This document shows positions 47,347 through 57,908 of a stretch of 64,000 nucleotides of DNA, piece by piece. The translations under genes and the position numbers were made by a program. The notes under the pieces are model-generated. The model did not search any database. It had not been told where the DNA came from and saw only the letters and a list, made by a program, of their open reading frames with translations. Within the stretch, counting starts at the first letter, position 1. Every line of letters starts with the position of its first letter. Source of the stretch: Shewanella sp. (lineage in GTDB: Bacteria; Pseudomonadota; Gammaproteobacteria; Enterobacterales; Shewanellaceae); NCBI RefSeq assembly GCF_013214165.1, contig NZ_JABSSM010000005.1, positions 1-64,000 on the forward strand, read 5' to 3'.

Positions 47347-48321
47347 TTAGCGAGTTAAGATCGCTGACATGCCGACCCTTAGATCTTTAATGTCTGCATT
47401 AGGCCGCAGCTCCACTTCGAAGGTACGCATGTCGAAGTCATGGCCACTCTCAGTCGAACGCCAGGTCGCAAAATCACCCATCACACTAATATGCGACACA
47501 GTAAATTCGATCTCACGTTCGAGAGCCGGCAGAGTCAGCATCAGCTTCTGTCCTTTAGAGAACTGCTTAAGCTGATCTTCTCTGACTTGAAATACGGCCC
47601 AAGCGTCTTGCATATCTATCAGGCTAACCACAGGGAAGCCGCTAGGAGCGAGCTCACCGGCTTGCAGTAACACTTCGCTTATCTCACCGGACTTAGGTGC
47701 GCGCATCTGGCTATCGGCCAAGATGGCACTGACTTCGTGAACGGCACCTTCGGCCATACGAGCATTACCCGCTGCGGCGGCCTTGGTCTCTACTCTCGCC
47801 CCCTCTTGAGCCATCTGAAACATGGCTAAGGCAGCCTGCTCTGTGTATTTGGCCGCCTGATACTGAGTAAAGGCTTCATCACGTTTCTGCCTGGCCAGTA
47901 CGCCTTCGACAAACAAGTTCTCTACCCGTTCGTAGGTGGTCTTGGCTAATGTGGCTCCCGCTTTGGCTTTCAACCACTGCTCACGAGAGGCCATCACCTG
48001 CTGCTTACGGGCGCCGCTATTGGCTTCTAGCTGCATCGCCTGAGCCGCATCTCTGCCGCCTTCCGCCTGCATCAACTTGGCATTAAGTTCTGGGCTGTCG
48101 ATGGCAAACAAGAGATCGCCGACCTCTACCCTATCGCCACGTCTCACCAGTACCTGCTCGACACGCCCGGGAACCTTGGAGGAAATATTGTATTCTCTCG
48201 CCTCTATCTGTCCCTGCAGATAGACGGCTTTCGGGGTATAGGCCAGTTTAAGCCCATAGCCCAATGCAGCCACTAAACCCAGTAGGGCCACAACTGCGAT
48301 TATACGATTAGCCTGCATCAT
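47347..48321 (-). CDS. HlyD-family periplasmic adaptor
   Basis: Membrane-fusion protein of 324 residues: N-terminal anchor (IIAVVALLGLVAALGYGL), a lipoyl half (YNISSKVPGRVEQVLVRRGDRVEVGDLLFAID), a helical hairpin of about 70-190 rich in Ala/Lys, the second lipoyl half (SQMRAPKSGEISEVLLQAGE) and a beta-barrel domain. It would join the inner-membrane permease pair to TolC. The start overlaps the end of the TolC gene by 14 bp. It is like E. coli YhiI and YbhG. Confidence 0.93.
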   Translation of the reverse strand: MMQANRIIAVVALLGLVAALGYGLKLAYTPKAVYLQGQIEAREYNISSKVPGRVEQVLVRRGDRVEVGDLLFAIDSPELNAKLMQAEGGRDAAQAMQLEANSGARKQQVMASREQWLKAKAGATLAKTTYERVENLFVEGVLARQKRDEAFTQYQAAKYTEQAALAMFQMAQEGARVETKAAAAGNARMAEGAVHEVSAILADSQMRAPKSGEISEVLLQAGELAPSGFPVVSLIDMQDAWAVFQVREDQLKQFSKGQKLMLTLPALEREIEFTVSHISVMGDFATWRSTESGHDFDMRTFEVELRPNADIKDLRVGMSAILTR

Positions 48322-49723
48322 TACTCTCCTGCATCGCGCTAGCCTCGTTACTGCTGCGACCTAAAAATTCATCCAGTTGACCACTCACCGCCATCAAGCG
48401 GGCATAGGCCTGCACATAACGGTACTTGGCACCCAGTTGCTGCATCTCAACACCTGTGAGCTTAAGCTCTGCGTCTACCTTCTCGATGGAAGTGGATAAT
48501 CCCTGACGAAAGGCCAGATCCCGTAGACGTTTATTCTCTGTTGCCAGACTCAGTGATAAGTCTAAAGACTGCACCTCTTCTTGAGCCTGTAGCAATTGAC
48601 GATAACTTTGATCCAGTAACAAGCTGAGATCTTGCTGCGTCTGCGCCTTGGTATAACGCGCTTGCAGCAGCGCACTCTTAGCCGCCTCGACTTTGCCGCT
48701 GCGTCCATCTCTGCTTAGCAAGGGGATCTTGACGCCCACGCCTAACATCCAGTCCGGCTCCATCTTGGAAAACAGGCTGTCGTCTTCATAGAGTGTGTAG
48801 TTACCGTAGAGGAAGACCGTCGGTAAATACTGGCCTTTTTCAACGTCAACCAGACCCTGTGCCTGAGCCTCTTTTGCCTCGAGTAATTTCAATGCCGGAT
48901 GTTGTGCCAGGGTAAGCTGACTTAATCGGGGCAGTGACGGAGCATCATTGAGCATAAACAGCTCGGAGCTAGGGTTCACCTGTCGTTCATGTAACATGCG
49001 CGACAGGGCTATTTCTGCCATCTCGGCCTGACGCCTGGCACTGGCAAAGTTGACCTTGGCATTCTCTAATGCAACTTGAGCATTTAATCGCTCAACTTTC
49101 GCTATCTGACCTTGCTCTTCCAGCTTAACCGCATGCTCTGCATGTTCTTCAAGTGAGGTAACAAGCTCGCCTCGAGTACGGGCCAGGGCTTGGCTCACTG
49201 CTACGCCGTAATAACGATCCACCAGCTGAATGAAGAGATCTCGTGTGGTCAGTTGAAATTCTTGCTCTTTCTCTGCCACATGCGCCGCATGAATGCCTTG
49301 AGCCGCGGTGATTTTGCCACCAGTATAGATGGGCCACATGGCTTGGAGGCTGGAGCGGAAGATATCTTGTTCGGTAAAGGGAGTGATAAACATGGAGCCA
49401 GGGATCGCTGCCAGTGCCCCACCGAGTGCAGGAGGAAGCGAACCGGGATCCATAGATGCCAAGGGATTAAGATCCCTCAGGTCCATCTCGATGGGCCTCT
49501 CTAATCTGGTGTAGCTGCCACTGAGGCTAATAGAGGGAAGGTTGAGATCTTTCCCCGCTTCATGCTCGGCCTCGGCGCGTCGCACTTCCTGTGCGCTAGC
49601 CTGTAGTTTATTACTGACTGTTAGCAGCTGCTTCCAGGCTTGTTCGAAGCCCAGATTAGCTGCCTGTGCAGTAAAAGAGCCCAATGCCAAAAATGACACT
49701 AGCGCTAACGTTGAAAACTTCAT
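48308..49723 (-). CDS. TolC-family outer-membrane channel
   Basis: Outer-membrane efflux protein of 471 residues with a signal peptide (MKFSTLALVSFLALGSFTAQA), long coiled-coil helices (periodic AEAEHE, QVALENAKVNFASARR) and two outer-membrane-factor repeats. It gives the exit duct for the HlyD/permease system encoded next. The start at 49723 has AAGGA six bases upstream; the ORF from 49753 adds ten residues without signal character. First gene of the exporter operon. Confidence 0.93.
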   Translation of the reverse strand: MKFSTLALVSFLALGSFTAQAANLGFEQAWKQLLTVSNKLQASAQEVRRAEAEHEAGKDLNLPSISLSGSYTRLERPIEMDLRDLNPLASMDPGSLPPALGGALAAIPGSMFITPFTEQDIFRSSLQAMWPIYTGGKITAAQGIHAAHVAEKEQEFQLTTRDLFIQLVDRYYGVAVSQALARTRGELVTSLEEHAEHAVKLEEQGQIAKVERLNAQVALENAKVNFASARRQAEMAEIALSRMLHERQVNPSSELFMLNDAPSLPRLSQLTLAQHPALKLLEAKEAQAQGLVDVEKGQYLPTVFLYGNYTLYEDDSLFSKMEPDWMLGVGVKIPLLSRDGRSGKVEAAKSALLQARYTKAQTQQDLSLLLDQSYRQLLQAQEEVQSLDLSLSLATENKRLRDLAFRQGLSTSIEKVDAELKLTGVEMQQLGAKYRYVQAYARLMAVSGQLDEFLGRSSNEASAMQESNDAG

Positions 49724-49807
49724 CCCTTTTCCTTTGCACCTTAGCGTGCACAACCTAGAGTGTTTACTCTATTCCTTGGTCGATGTTAGCATTCATTGCG
49801 CCTAAAT

Positions 49808-49833
49808 AGAAGGCGCTAAGCCTAGCGCCTTCT
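49808..49833 (-). terminator. tldD terminator
   Basis: An 11-bp stem (49808-49818 with 49823-49833) with a 4-base loop; a short T-run (ATTTAGG) follows on the minus strand. Starts 10 bp past the tldD stop. Confidence 0.65.
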
Positions 49834-49842
49834 CGCCTGAGT

Positions 49843-51294
49843 TTACGCCGTTCCACCTACGGTTAATTTATCTATCTTGAGTGTTGGCTGGCCAACGCCG
49901 ACAGGAACACTCTGACCATCCTTACCACAGACGCCGACACCTTGATCTAATGCCAGATCGTTACCCACCATAGATATCTGCCTCATGGCTTCCGGGCCAT
50001 TGCCGATCAGGGTGGCGCCCTTAATCGCCTGGGTCACTTCACCATTCTCAATCAAATAGGCTTCTGACGCCGAAAACACAAACTTACCGGACGTAATATC
50101 GACCTGACCACCACCGAAATTAGGCGCGTAGATACCATTCTTAACGGACTTGATCATCTCAGCCGGATCCGACTCGCCGGCTTCCATATAAGTGTTGGTC
50201 ATTCTCGGCATTGGCAAGTGTGCATAAGATTCACGACGGCCATTACCCGTGGACTGCTCACCCATGAGGCGCGCATTTAATTTATCCTGCATATAACCTT
50301 TCAAGATCCCATCTTGGATCAGCACAGTCTTCTGAGTCTGCACACCTTCATCATCGATGCTCAAGGAGCCGCGCCTGTTTACCAGGGTGCCATCATCGAC
50401 CACAGTCACCAGCTTAGAGGCGACCTGCTGGCCGACCTTACCGCTGAATGCGCTGCTGCCCTTACGGTTAAAATCACCTTCTAAGCCATGGCCAACCGCT
50501 TCATGCAGTAATACACCAGGCCAACCTGGGCCTAAGATCACCGGCATTTCGCCAGCCGGTGCATCTACCGCGTGCAAGTTAACTGCGGCTTGTCTCACCG
50601 CTTCTCGAGCAAACTGGAAACAAACTGGCAGACCCGCATCATCAGTCTCCATCATCACCTGATAATCATGACGTCCACCGCCACCACTGGCACCGCGTTC
50701 ACGTTTGCTATTTTCTTCCAGGATCACGCTACAATTGAAACGCACCAATGGACGAATATCCGCCGCCAAGGTGCCATCACTCGCTACTATGAGTATCTCT
50801 TCGTGAACACCTGAGAGGCTGATGACTACCTGAATAATACGGCTATCTAGACTACGAATATACGCATCGGCCTGCTTAAGTAGCGCGATCTTCTTGGCCT
50901 CTTCCATCGCCGCGATGGGATCGGCGCTCTGGTACAAGGCCTTCATCTCTGTGCGCTTCCAGGCTTGTACCGAAGCGCTCTCGCCGCCATGGGCTGCAAT
51001 ACTACGAGCCGCCTCGGCGGATGCTGTTAATGCTGCAGGAGTGATCTCATCGGCATAGGCAAATCCCGTTTTCTCACCTGTGATGGCCCGGACGCCCACG
51101 CCTCTCTCGATATGAAAACTACCCTCTTTCACTATGCCATCTTCTAATACCCAAGACTCATGACGGCTACCCTGAAAATAGAGATCAGAAAAGTCGACAT
51201 CATGTTGATGGATCAGCTTGAGATAACCCTGAAGGTCATCCAACGATAGTCCATCTTGTAAAAGGCTTTGCTCAACTTGGGTTAAAAATGGCAT
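49843..51294 (-). CDS. tldD: Metalloprotease TldD
   Basis: Catalytic subunit of the TldD/TldE protease, 483 residues. The zinc-site HExxxH appears as HEAVGH at 264-269 within [14 protein letters not shown], as in the E. coli enzyme. Conserved Gly-rich segments [20 protein letters not shown] and [14 protein letters not shown] are present. Partner pmbA lies about 8 kb away on the same strand. tldD follows nit with a 51-bp gap and probably ends the mreD-maf-rng-yhdP-nit-tldD transcription unit, as in many gammaproteobacteria. Confidence 0.97.
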   Translation of the reverse strand: MPFLTQVEQSLLQDGLSLDDLQGYLKLIHQHDVDFSDLYFQGSRHESWVLEDGIVKEGSFHIERGVGVRAITGEKTGFAYADEITPAALTASAEAARSIAAHGGESASVQAWKRTEMKALYQSADPIAAMEEAKKIALLKQADAYIRSLDSRIIQVVISLSGVHEEILIVASDGTLAADIRPLVRFNCSVILEENSKRERGASGGGGRHDYQVMMETDDAGLPVCFQFAREAVRQAAVNLHAVDAPAGEMPVILGPGWPGVLLHEAVGHGLEGDFNRKGSSAFSGKVGQQVASKLVTVVDDGTLVNRRGSLSIDDEGVQTQKTVLIQDGILKGYMQDKLNARLMGEQSTGNGRRESYAHLPMPRMTNTYMEAGESDPAEMIKSVKNGIYAPNFGGGQVDITSGKFVFSASEAYLIENGEVTQAIKGATLIGNGPEAMRQISMVGNDLALDQGVGVCGKDGQSVPVGVGQPTLKIDKLTVGGTA

Positions 51295-51345
51295 TAATTA
51301 CTCTCTCTTTGTGCGTAATTTTTATAAGACACTGACATCTACTTG

Positions 51346-52194
51346 CTATGGTTTAGCATCTTTGTGTTGTAACTTTGGCTCAGCAAAGCGGTTATTTCTG
51401 GCGATTGGCATCTGCTGCCTAATCTTGATCATCTCATCTCTATCCAGCGTCGACTGGACCCAGCCACAGCCTGTCATCTTCTGGGCTGTGATACGTCCCC
51501 ACGGGTCGACTACCATACTCTGGCCCCAGGTTTCCCGGCCCCCCTGATTATGCTGTCCCCACTGAGCCGCCGCGAGAATAAAACACTGATTCTCAATCGC
51601 TCTGGCCTGGATCAAGGCTTGCCAATGGGCCTCCCCCGTCACCTTAGTGAAGGCGGCTGGTAGGGCAATCAGTTCGGCTCCGGCTAATCTCATGGCTCTG
51701 AATAGATCCGGGAAACGCAGATCGTAACATATTGCTAAGCCTAACTTACCAAAGGGTGTGTCGATCACACTAATTTTATCTCCGGCGCAGAAGGTATCGC
51801 TCTCACGATACTCCTTAGTCCCATCGGCAACATCGACGTCGAACAAGTGTATTTTATCGTATTCACCCAAGACCCGGCCTAGGTTATCGAAAAGATAGGT
51901 ACGGTTATAGACTCGGCCATCGCCGACGGCAACGGGGATGCTGCCCGCCACCAGGTAAACATCATAACGGCGCGCCAGATCTGCGAGTGCCGTTTTAAAA
52001 GGATTCGATTGGTTATCGCCGGCATACTCGAGTTGCTGGCTCTCGTGACCACCAAACAGGAGACAGCATTCAGGCAAGACTACGAGTTGCGCTTCACCTT
52101 CGACTCTGGGAAGTTGATTAAGCTGCGACTCGATATACTCCAAATTCCTGGATACGTCTTGGCTACTTTGGCACTGAAGTAGGTTGATCTGCAT
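51346..52194 (-). CDS. Carbon-nitrogen hydrolase (Nit1-like amidase)
   Basis: Nitrilase-superfamily amidase of 282 residues with the Glu-Lys-Cys triad: Glu42 (VVLPECC), Lys114 (EYDKIHLFD) and Cys156 (LAICYDLRFP). It resembles Nit1/YbeM-type deaminated glutathione amidases, which repair deaminated glutathione. The start overlaps the 3' end of yhdP by 32 bp, indicating translational coupling; the MQINLLQCQSS start is typical of the group. Exact substrate inferred only from family. Confidence 0.93.
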   Translation of the reverse strand: MQINLLQCQSSQDVSRNLEYIESQLNQLPRVEGEAQLVVLPECCLLFGGHESQQLEYAGDNQSNPFKTALADLARRYDVYLVAGSIPVAVGDGRVYNRTYLFDNLGRVLGEYDKIHLFDVDVADGTKEYRESDTFCAGDKISVIDTPFGKLGLAICYDLRFPDLFRAMRLAGAELIALPAAFTKVTGEAHWQALIQARAIENQCFILAAAQWGQHNQGGRETWGQSMVVDPWGRITAQKMTGCGWVQSTLDRDEMIKIRQQMPIARNNRFAEPKLQHKDAKP

Positions 52195-55100
52195 CTTCTG
52201 TCTCCTTATCTATGCGCTCACTGTCTTTAAAAATTGGCATCTCTATCACGTTTGTTGCCGGTAGTTCGACAGCTGAATTTTGTGCTTGCACCGGTTGTTT
52301 CGGCTGAGACTTTTCGTCAGTCTGAGGCCCTTCATCTGGCTGAGGCTCTTCATTTAGCTGAGGCTCTCCATCAGGCTGAAGCTCTTCATTTAGCTGAGGC
52401 TCTTTCACACTAGGTAGCGCAGATTCGGGGATCTCTATCTCTTTACTCTTGCGCCCTATCTCTTCTAACTTAGGGTCGGCCATGGTGCCGGTGAGCTGAA
52501 AACGTATCTCAGTGATCACTTCAATCACAGGTTCTAATACCTTAGTCAGTGCAAATGCACCTAGGCCGAATGTCCAGCCGCCTGTGGTCAGGAGAACCAC
52601 AGTAGGCACACTCGAGGCTAATTGCGGCACGAATCGAATATCGTAGTTCAAACTCTCAGTCATCAGATCCGTATAACCTCTGACCTTCATGTTCCCCGCT
52701 ACCGCGTCCATCTCAGTATCATGAGTTTTGACCACGCCATTATCGATATTCAGGGTGCCGGTGAAGGAGTTAAAATATAAGCCTTTGCCAAATACATCCG
52801 AAAAATCTAAGGACAGCTTTCTCAGTAACGAGTCCAGACTAAACAAAGAAAAAATTCTGGCACCTTTATCGCTGACTTCGGAGAGATGTCCCTTGCCTAA
52901 CTCGAAATTCACCAGGCCATTGAGGCTTTCGATGGAAAACTGATAGGGCGCGCCTTGCCAGGATATTTCAGCATCGACCTCGACCGGCGCATCTTTTAAA
53001 CCCGGATCCATGTCGACAATTGCCGAAATGGCATCAAATTTTGTCGCGGTTAATGTCACATCGAATTGAGTTAAGTTCTCATTATTGTCATTCTGCCAAA
53101 TGCCTTTGCCTCGCAACTTGACCTCAGGAGTGGTCAGCGACAGGGTCTGAATGTGATAGCTGTCGCCCTTAGGAGAACCTTGCAGAACCAGGTGCCCGAG
53201 AGGACTGCCATAGAAGGAAAATTCATCCACATCCACCGCTATAGGAGGCAGATTGTCCAATATTGTATCGGTTTTAAAGTCAGCCTCTTCCGCTGCCTTA
53301 ACATTGGGCGCCAGATGGAACTTGGTCGCGACCAACTTGAGTCCCTGGGTCGCCCAGTCCGGATAAAAATCGATTCTACCGTCAAACTCATTCGAACTCG
53401 CCTCGAAACGCCAGCTGACAGGGGTGGGATAAGCTGTCATTTTCAGATCGGATAAGGTTTGTCCCATCAGGTTAAAGTCGGCAATGTCTGCATCCAGACT
53501 CATCAAGGGCGGGAAAAACGATTCTTGTCTACTCGGCTCTTCAGCTGCCGGATCTGCAATATCGGCTCGAACTTCTAAGCCAGGTTCGACGCCAGTGAGC
53601 TCAGCGCCGGCGGTAATCTTAGCCGCGTCACTCACCTTATTTCCGGCGGTAAACTCATTGATGATGGCTAGCCAAGGAGCTAATTCAGTGTGGTCTATGT
53701 CTAACTGCAGATGGCCCTTATTTTTTTTCAGTTGATCTCCGGGTTTAAATAAGCGCCCCAAGAGTAGATCATAATGAGCGAGGCGATGACCGGACTCTTG
53801 ATCGAACCCTCCCCAAAACTCCATCTGCTTACCTAACTTAATGCCTAGAGACGATTGTTTGTTATCACCAATTAACTCGGCCGTTAGCTTTCTTGGCTCG
53901 TCTTTGACCTTGGTAAATGGCGCTGGCAACGCCAGCTCGGCGCCCACCAGATCCGTCTCAACCTGAGCCTGTATGCGATAGCCATATGGGTCGAAAACTA
54001 AAGTCATAGCCCCCTTCCAGCTAACATCCCCTGAATAGAAATCTTGCAGTGGGTTGTGTAGTTCTTCAGGCAAGTCAGCGAGTGACCAAGCCCCCTTCAT
54101 ATCCAGGTTGAGGCCATAATTTCTGCCGACATTACCCGTATCGAACGTCAAAGAGATGGGTTGTTGATACAGTAAGGCGGTAATATCCTCCCCGTAAACT
54201 AGGTCGTTGACGAAACTCACCTGGCCGCTCACCTGGTCGAGTAATACCCCCGGCTCTGTGATATAAACCGGCGTGTTATCGAACGTGATTAAACCGCGAA
54301 TATCGTGTGTCACAAACTCCCCAGCCTCAGCCTCATATAGAGGAAAGGCGAGATCCAATGACGCCGACACATCACCATTTATCTGCACCACGGCTAAGGT
54401 CGACCCAACAGAATCCACCAGTGGAGAGGCCTGTATGACTCGAGTCGCGGCCTGGCCTGAGGTGTGAAGATTAGCCCTAACTTCCAGTAATGGCCTCGCC
54501 CCTAACTGAGGAATACTCACCTTAGCGCCATCGACAACCACATCTAATAAATGACCTCGCTCGATGGTGAGTGCCATAGCTTCATTGTCAAATTGCGCCA
54601 TTAGATTCAAGTTGGTCACAGCCGGCCAATCGGGCAGGAACTTAAACTCCGCATCTTCCAGGGTAAAATTTGCCTTGAATACGCCAGAATGGTCCAGATA
54701 GGGGTAATCACTCAAGGCGCCGTTCCAAACCACTAGACCATCTTGAATACGTCCAGCGACTAATCCGACGTTGAGGTAATCGAGCAGACCTTGGCTCATG
54801 CCGTCCAGTGGCAGGTAATTACCTACCTCGGCGACATCATTAAGCTTCAATGTTGACAGTAAAGCCAGATGGACTTGCTCCCCAAACTCTAGCTTCATTG
54901 CAGCATCGATAGCTAGGTCCTGATTACTCATCTTCAGCTGAGGAACCAATATCGCCTGAGCAAGAAGATCATACTTGGCCTCGAAGGCTTCCCCCGAGAG
55001 AGACAAGGGCTGTTTCAAGCCGCGGCCAAAATCTAAGCGGTAATCTTGCTGCGGCACCGACAGATAGAGGGACTCATTTCCCCAACCGAGTTGAAAATCT

Positions 55101-56350
55101 ATGGGTGCGCTACCCGGGATCCCGCCATCTTGTGACCAAGTTAATTGTTTTACCGATAGAGACAGCTGAGGATCATGACCCTTAAGTTTAGTCAGCTTGA
55201 TGGACTCGATTTCGCCTTGGGGGTCCAGAACCTGCCAGTGTTTCAGGCCGGCTAACTCCAAGCCCGGCACTAGGGGCAACAGGGGTAAGAGTGAGCCAGT
55301 ATGGAGTCGATCGAGATAGGTGAACAAGCCCTGCTCTCGCATCTCGACAACTAAGTTAAAATCAGGCCAAGCCTGTTGATTAGACTCGAAATCGAGATCG
55401 CGACTAGTGAAGCGCCAGCCGGCTTGTGTCGGCAACCACTCGAGCTGGCCGCCCTTGATCTCGAAATACTGCTTTTGCTCATTGAGCTCCCACTCGAGCC
55501 AGCTAGGAGAAAACTCTATGATGCTGGACTCGACAGAGCGGTTGCCTAAGTTCATCCAGGCTTGAAGATTAATCACCCCCTCTAACGCCAGCTCCACATT
55601 ATCATAGGGTTTTTGCTGTCTGGACGCCCATTCCCCAATGTCTAATGACTGGGCGGCGAGATAGACTAGGCCCTTAAGCTCATCGGGCTTATCACCGCTG
55701 CCATTAATGTCGATTTGCAGTGACAATAACTCCACCTGTGACGCATCTTCATCGAGATAGAGTTTACCTTGACCGCGATGACGATTTGGAGAGTTAGACC
55801 ATTTGAGATCCTTGATAAATATGGGGCGGTAATTGTTTTTCTTGCTCAGGAGTTGCAGGCTAGCCTGCTTAATCGAAAAGCGCTCCAGCTGTTCTAATAA
55901 GAGGCGATACAACCAGTCGGTATCCATCTCTTGAGCACTCTTGGTGTCACCCGTCTCAGTGAGCTTATCTAGATCTAGGGCAACATGGACACCATCGAAG
56001 ATCACATTCTCAATTTGTGGTGATGCTGTGAACAGGCTTTCCCAGAAATCCAATTTAATATGCACATCATTTACCACTAAGGTAAATGGCAGGCTCTCTT
56101 GGGCAGGGATGACCAGCTTGCTTACCGTTAAGGCTGGCCCAAAAGCCTGCCATTCGGCGCTCAGCAGGCCAACATTGACCCGGATCTGGTATTGCTGTTC
56201 GACATATTTAACGAGCTCAGTTCTGACTTCATCGAGCTGAGGTAAAAGCCCACGAAATAGGCTTACCACCAGTGCAAATAGCACCAGAATGCTCGCTAAT
56301 ATTTGCCAGCAAAGCCGGCTGAACTTTCGGGGACAAAATTTACCGAACAC
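52163..56350 (-). CDS. yhdP: AsmA-like phospholipid-transport protein YhdP
   Basis: Giant AsmA-family protein, 1395 residues, with one N-terminal TM (WQILASILVLFALVVSLF) and a periplasmic body of beta-strands forming a long hydrophobic groove. In E. coli YhdP, TamB and YdbH share the transport of phospholipids from inner to outer membrane. The C-terminal AsmA part (about 1190-1320) is conserved (GTLNIDNGVVKTHDTEMDAVAGNMKVRG). The last 80 residues form a Glu/Pro/Gln repeat tail not usual for the family (1316-1358, repeated EPQLNEE-like units). GTG start overlaps the rng stop by one base (TAGTG). Confidence 0.95.
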   Translation of the reverse strand: MFGKFCPRKFSRLCWQILASILVLFALVVSLFRGLLPQLDEVRTELVKYVEQQYQIRVNVGLLSAEWQAFGPALTVSKLVIPAQESLPFTLVVNDVHIKLDFWESLFTASPQIENVIFDGVHVALDLDKLTETGDTKSAQEMDTDWLYRLLLEQLERFSIKQASLQLLSKKNNYRPIFIKDLKWSNSPNRHRGQGKLYLDEDASQVELLSLQIDINGSGDKPDELKGLVYLAAQSLDIGEWASRQQKPYDNVELALEGVINLQAWMNLGNRSVESSIIEFSPSWLEWELNEQKQYFEIKGGQLEWLPTQAGWRFTSRDLDFESNQQAWPDFNLVVEMREQGLFTYLDRLHTGSLLPLLPLVPGLELAGLKHWQVLDPQGEIESIKLTKLKGHDPQLSLSVKQLTWSQDGGIPGSAPIDFQLGWGNESLYLSVPQQDYRLDFGRGLKQPLSLSGEAFEAKYDLLAQAILVPQLKMSNQDLAIDAAMKLEFGEQVHLALLSTLKLNDVAEVGNYLPLDGMSQGLLDYLNVGLVAGRIQDGLVVWNGALSDYPYLDHSGVFKANFTLEDAEFKFLPDWPAVTNLNLMAQFDNEAMALTIERGHLLDVVVDGAKVSIPQLGARPLLEVRANLHTSGQAATRVIQASPLVDSVGSTLAVVQINGDVSASLDLAFPLYEAEAGEFVTHDIRGLITFDNTPVYITEPGVLLDQVSGQVSFVNDLVYGEDITALLYQQPISLTFDTGNVGRNYGLNLDMKGAWSLADLPEELHNPLQDFYSGDVSWKGAMTLVFDPYGYRIQAQVETDLVGAELALPAPFTKVKDEPRKLTAELIGDNKQSSLGIKLGKQMEFWGGFDQESGHRLAHYDLLLGRLFKPGDQLKKNKGHLQLDIDHTELAPWLAIINEFTAGNKVSDAAKITAGAELTGVEPGLEVRADIADPAAEEPSRQESFFPPLMSLDADIADFNLMGQTLSDLKMTAYPTPVSWRFEASSNEFDGRIDFYPDWATQGLKLVATKFHLAPNVKAAEEADFKTDTILDNLPPIAVDVDEFSFYGSPLGHLVLQGSPKGDSYHIQTLSLTTPEVKLRGKGIWQNDNNENLTQFDVTLTATKFDAISAIVDMDPGLKDAPVEVDAEISWQGAPYQFSIESLNGLVNFELGKGHLSEVSDKGARIFSLFSLDSLLRKLSLDFSDVFGKGLYFNSFTGTLNIDNGVVKTHDTEMDAVAGNMKVRGYTDLMTESLNYDIRFVPQLASSVPTVVLLTTGGWTFGLGAFALTKVLEPVIEVITEIRFQLTGTMADPKLEEIGRKSKEIEIPESALPSVKEPQLNEELQPDGEPQLNEEPQPDEGPQTDEKSQPKQPVQAQNSAVELPATNVIEMPIFKDSERIDKETEDADQPTSVPK

Positions 56351-57816
56351 TAGATTATTACCACGTCGAACTTATTTTGAGCATACATGGGCTCATTCTT
56401 AAGCTTAACTTGTTTACCAATATAGACGCCGAGTTCGGCGATCAGATGGCTCTCTTCACCCGTCAAACTGTTATGAACCGCGGGCGAGCAATACACTAAA
56501 AACTCGTCTGCGTCATAGGTGCGGTTGAGTCTGATGATCTCTCTGAAGATCTCATAAGACACGGTCTCAACCGTCTTCAGACTCCCGGTGCCTAAACATA
56601 CCGGACACTCTCCACACAAGACATGCTCTAAACTCTCTCTGGTACGTTTGCGAGTCATCTCCACTAAGCCTAAACCAGAGAAACCACTAATATTAGTTTT
56701 AACCCGATCCAGAGATAGCGCAAGCTCCAGGCTATTAAGCACGCGTTTTTGATGCTCAGTATCCAGCATATCGATAAAATCTATGATGATGATGCCGCCA
56801 AGATTACGCAGCCTCAACTGACGAGCGATGGCTTGAGTCGCTTCGAGGTTAGTATTGAAGATGGTATCTTCGAGATTTCGATGGCCGACGAACGCCCCCG
56901 TATTGATATCCACCGTCGTCATGGCTTCGGTCTGATCTATGATCAGGTAGCCCCCAGATTTCAATTCAACTTTGCGCCCCAATGCTCGCTGCGCTTCATT
57001 TTCAACATCATAGAGATCGAAAATAGGCACAGGGCCTGAGTAATGCTCAATTTTGTCGGCAATCTCAGGCATAAATTCTTGGGCGAATGCCAGCAGCTCA
57101 TCGAAGGTCTTGCTAGAATCGACCTTGATCTTATCGAGCTCGGTGCCGACGAAATCACGCACGATGCGCACAGGCAGTGCCAGATCTTGATATAGCAGAG
57201 ACACACCCGGACGCTTGCGTCGCTCACTGACCTTGGCCCACACCCGGCGAAGGAATGCGGCATCCTGGACTAGCTCTTGCTCACCGGCACTCTCAGCCGC
57301 GGTGCGAATGATAAAGCCGCCATCTTCATCGACAAAAGGCTGTGTTAAGCCTTTCAAACGGGCACGAACCGCTTCAGACTCGATACGCTGAGAAACCCCG
57401 ATATGACTCGAGCCGGGCATAAACACCAGATAGCGAGAGGGTAAGGTGATATCCGTCGTCAGCCGAGCCCCCTTGGTACCTAAGGGATCTTTCACTACTT
57501 GTACTATGATATCTTGCCCTTGCCTTACCAGCTGAGCGATATCGCGTACCACGAAGTTACCCTTCTCGACATCGGCAACACACTCGGTGTGAGGTACGAT
57601 ATCAGAGGCATGCAAGAAGGCCGCCTTATCCAGGCCGATATCAACAAATGCCGCCTGCATTCCCGGCAAGACACGACTCACCTTGCCCTTGTAAATATTG
57701 CCCACCAGGCCGCGTTTCATTCGCCTCTCGATATGGACTTCCTGCAACACGCCATGTTCAACCAAGGCGACGCGGGCTTCCGTGGGAGTCACATTGATCA
57801 ATAGTTCAGAACCCAT
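56350..57816 (-). CDS. rng: Ribonuclease G
   Basis: Endoribonuclease of the RNase E/G family, 488 residues, involved in 16S rRNA 5' maturation and mRNA decay. An S1 domain (about 35-125: RGLVGNIYKGKVSRVLPGMQ) is followed by an RNase H-like and DNase I-like region with catalytic acidic residues in TVDINTGAFVG and IIIIDFIDM, and the Zn-link CGECPVCLG. The start is set at 57816, matching E. coli (ELLINVTPTE); an ATG at 57852 with its own GAGAG seven bases upstream would add 12 basic residues and cannot be excluded. It lies between maf and yhdP. Confidence 0.95.
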   Translation of the reverse strand: MGSELLINVTPTEARVALVEHGVLQEVHIERRMKRGLVGNIYKGKVSRVLPGMQAAFVDIGLDKAAFLHASDIVPHTECVADVEKGNFVVRDIAQLVRQGQDIIVQVVKDPLGTKGARLTTDITLPSRYLVFMPGSSHIGVSQRIESEAVRARLKGLTQPFVDEDGGFIIRTAAESAGEQELVQDAAFLRRVWAKVSERRKRPGVSLLYQDLALPVRIVRDFVGTELDKIKVDSSKTFDELLAFAQEFMPEIADKIEHYSGPVPIFDLYDVENEAQRALGRKVELKSGGYLIIDQTEAMTTVDINTGAFVGHRNLEDTIFNTNLEATQAIARQLRLRNLGGIIIIDFIDMLDTEHQKRVLNSLELALSLDRVKTNISGFSGLGLVEMTRKRTRESLEHVLCGECPVCLGTGSLKTVETVSYEIFREIIRLNRTYDADEFLVYCSPAVHNSLTGEESHLIAELGVYIGKQVKLKNEPMYAQNKFDVVII

Positions 57817-57908
57817 CTTTCTCTGTACTCTGTTTCTGACTATGCGACTCATATTTACACTCTCTTTTATTAGGGTTTCAGTTTCCAGGTTCTAGGGCCT
57901 AGATAACG

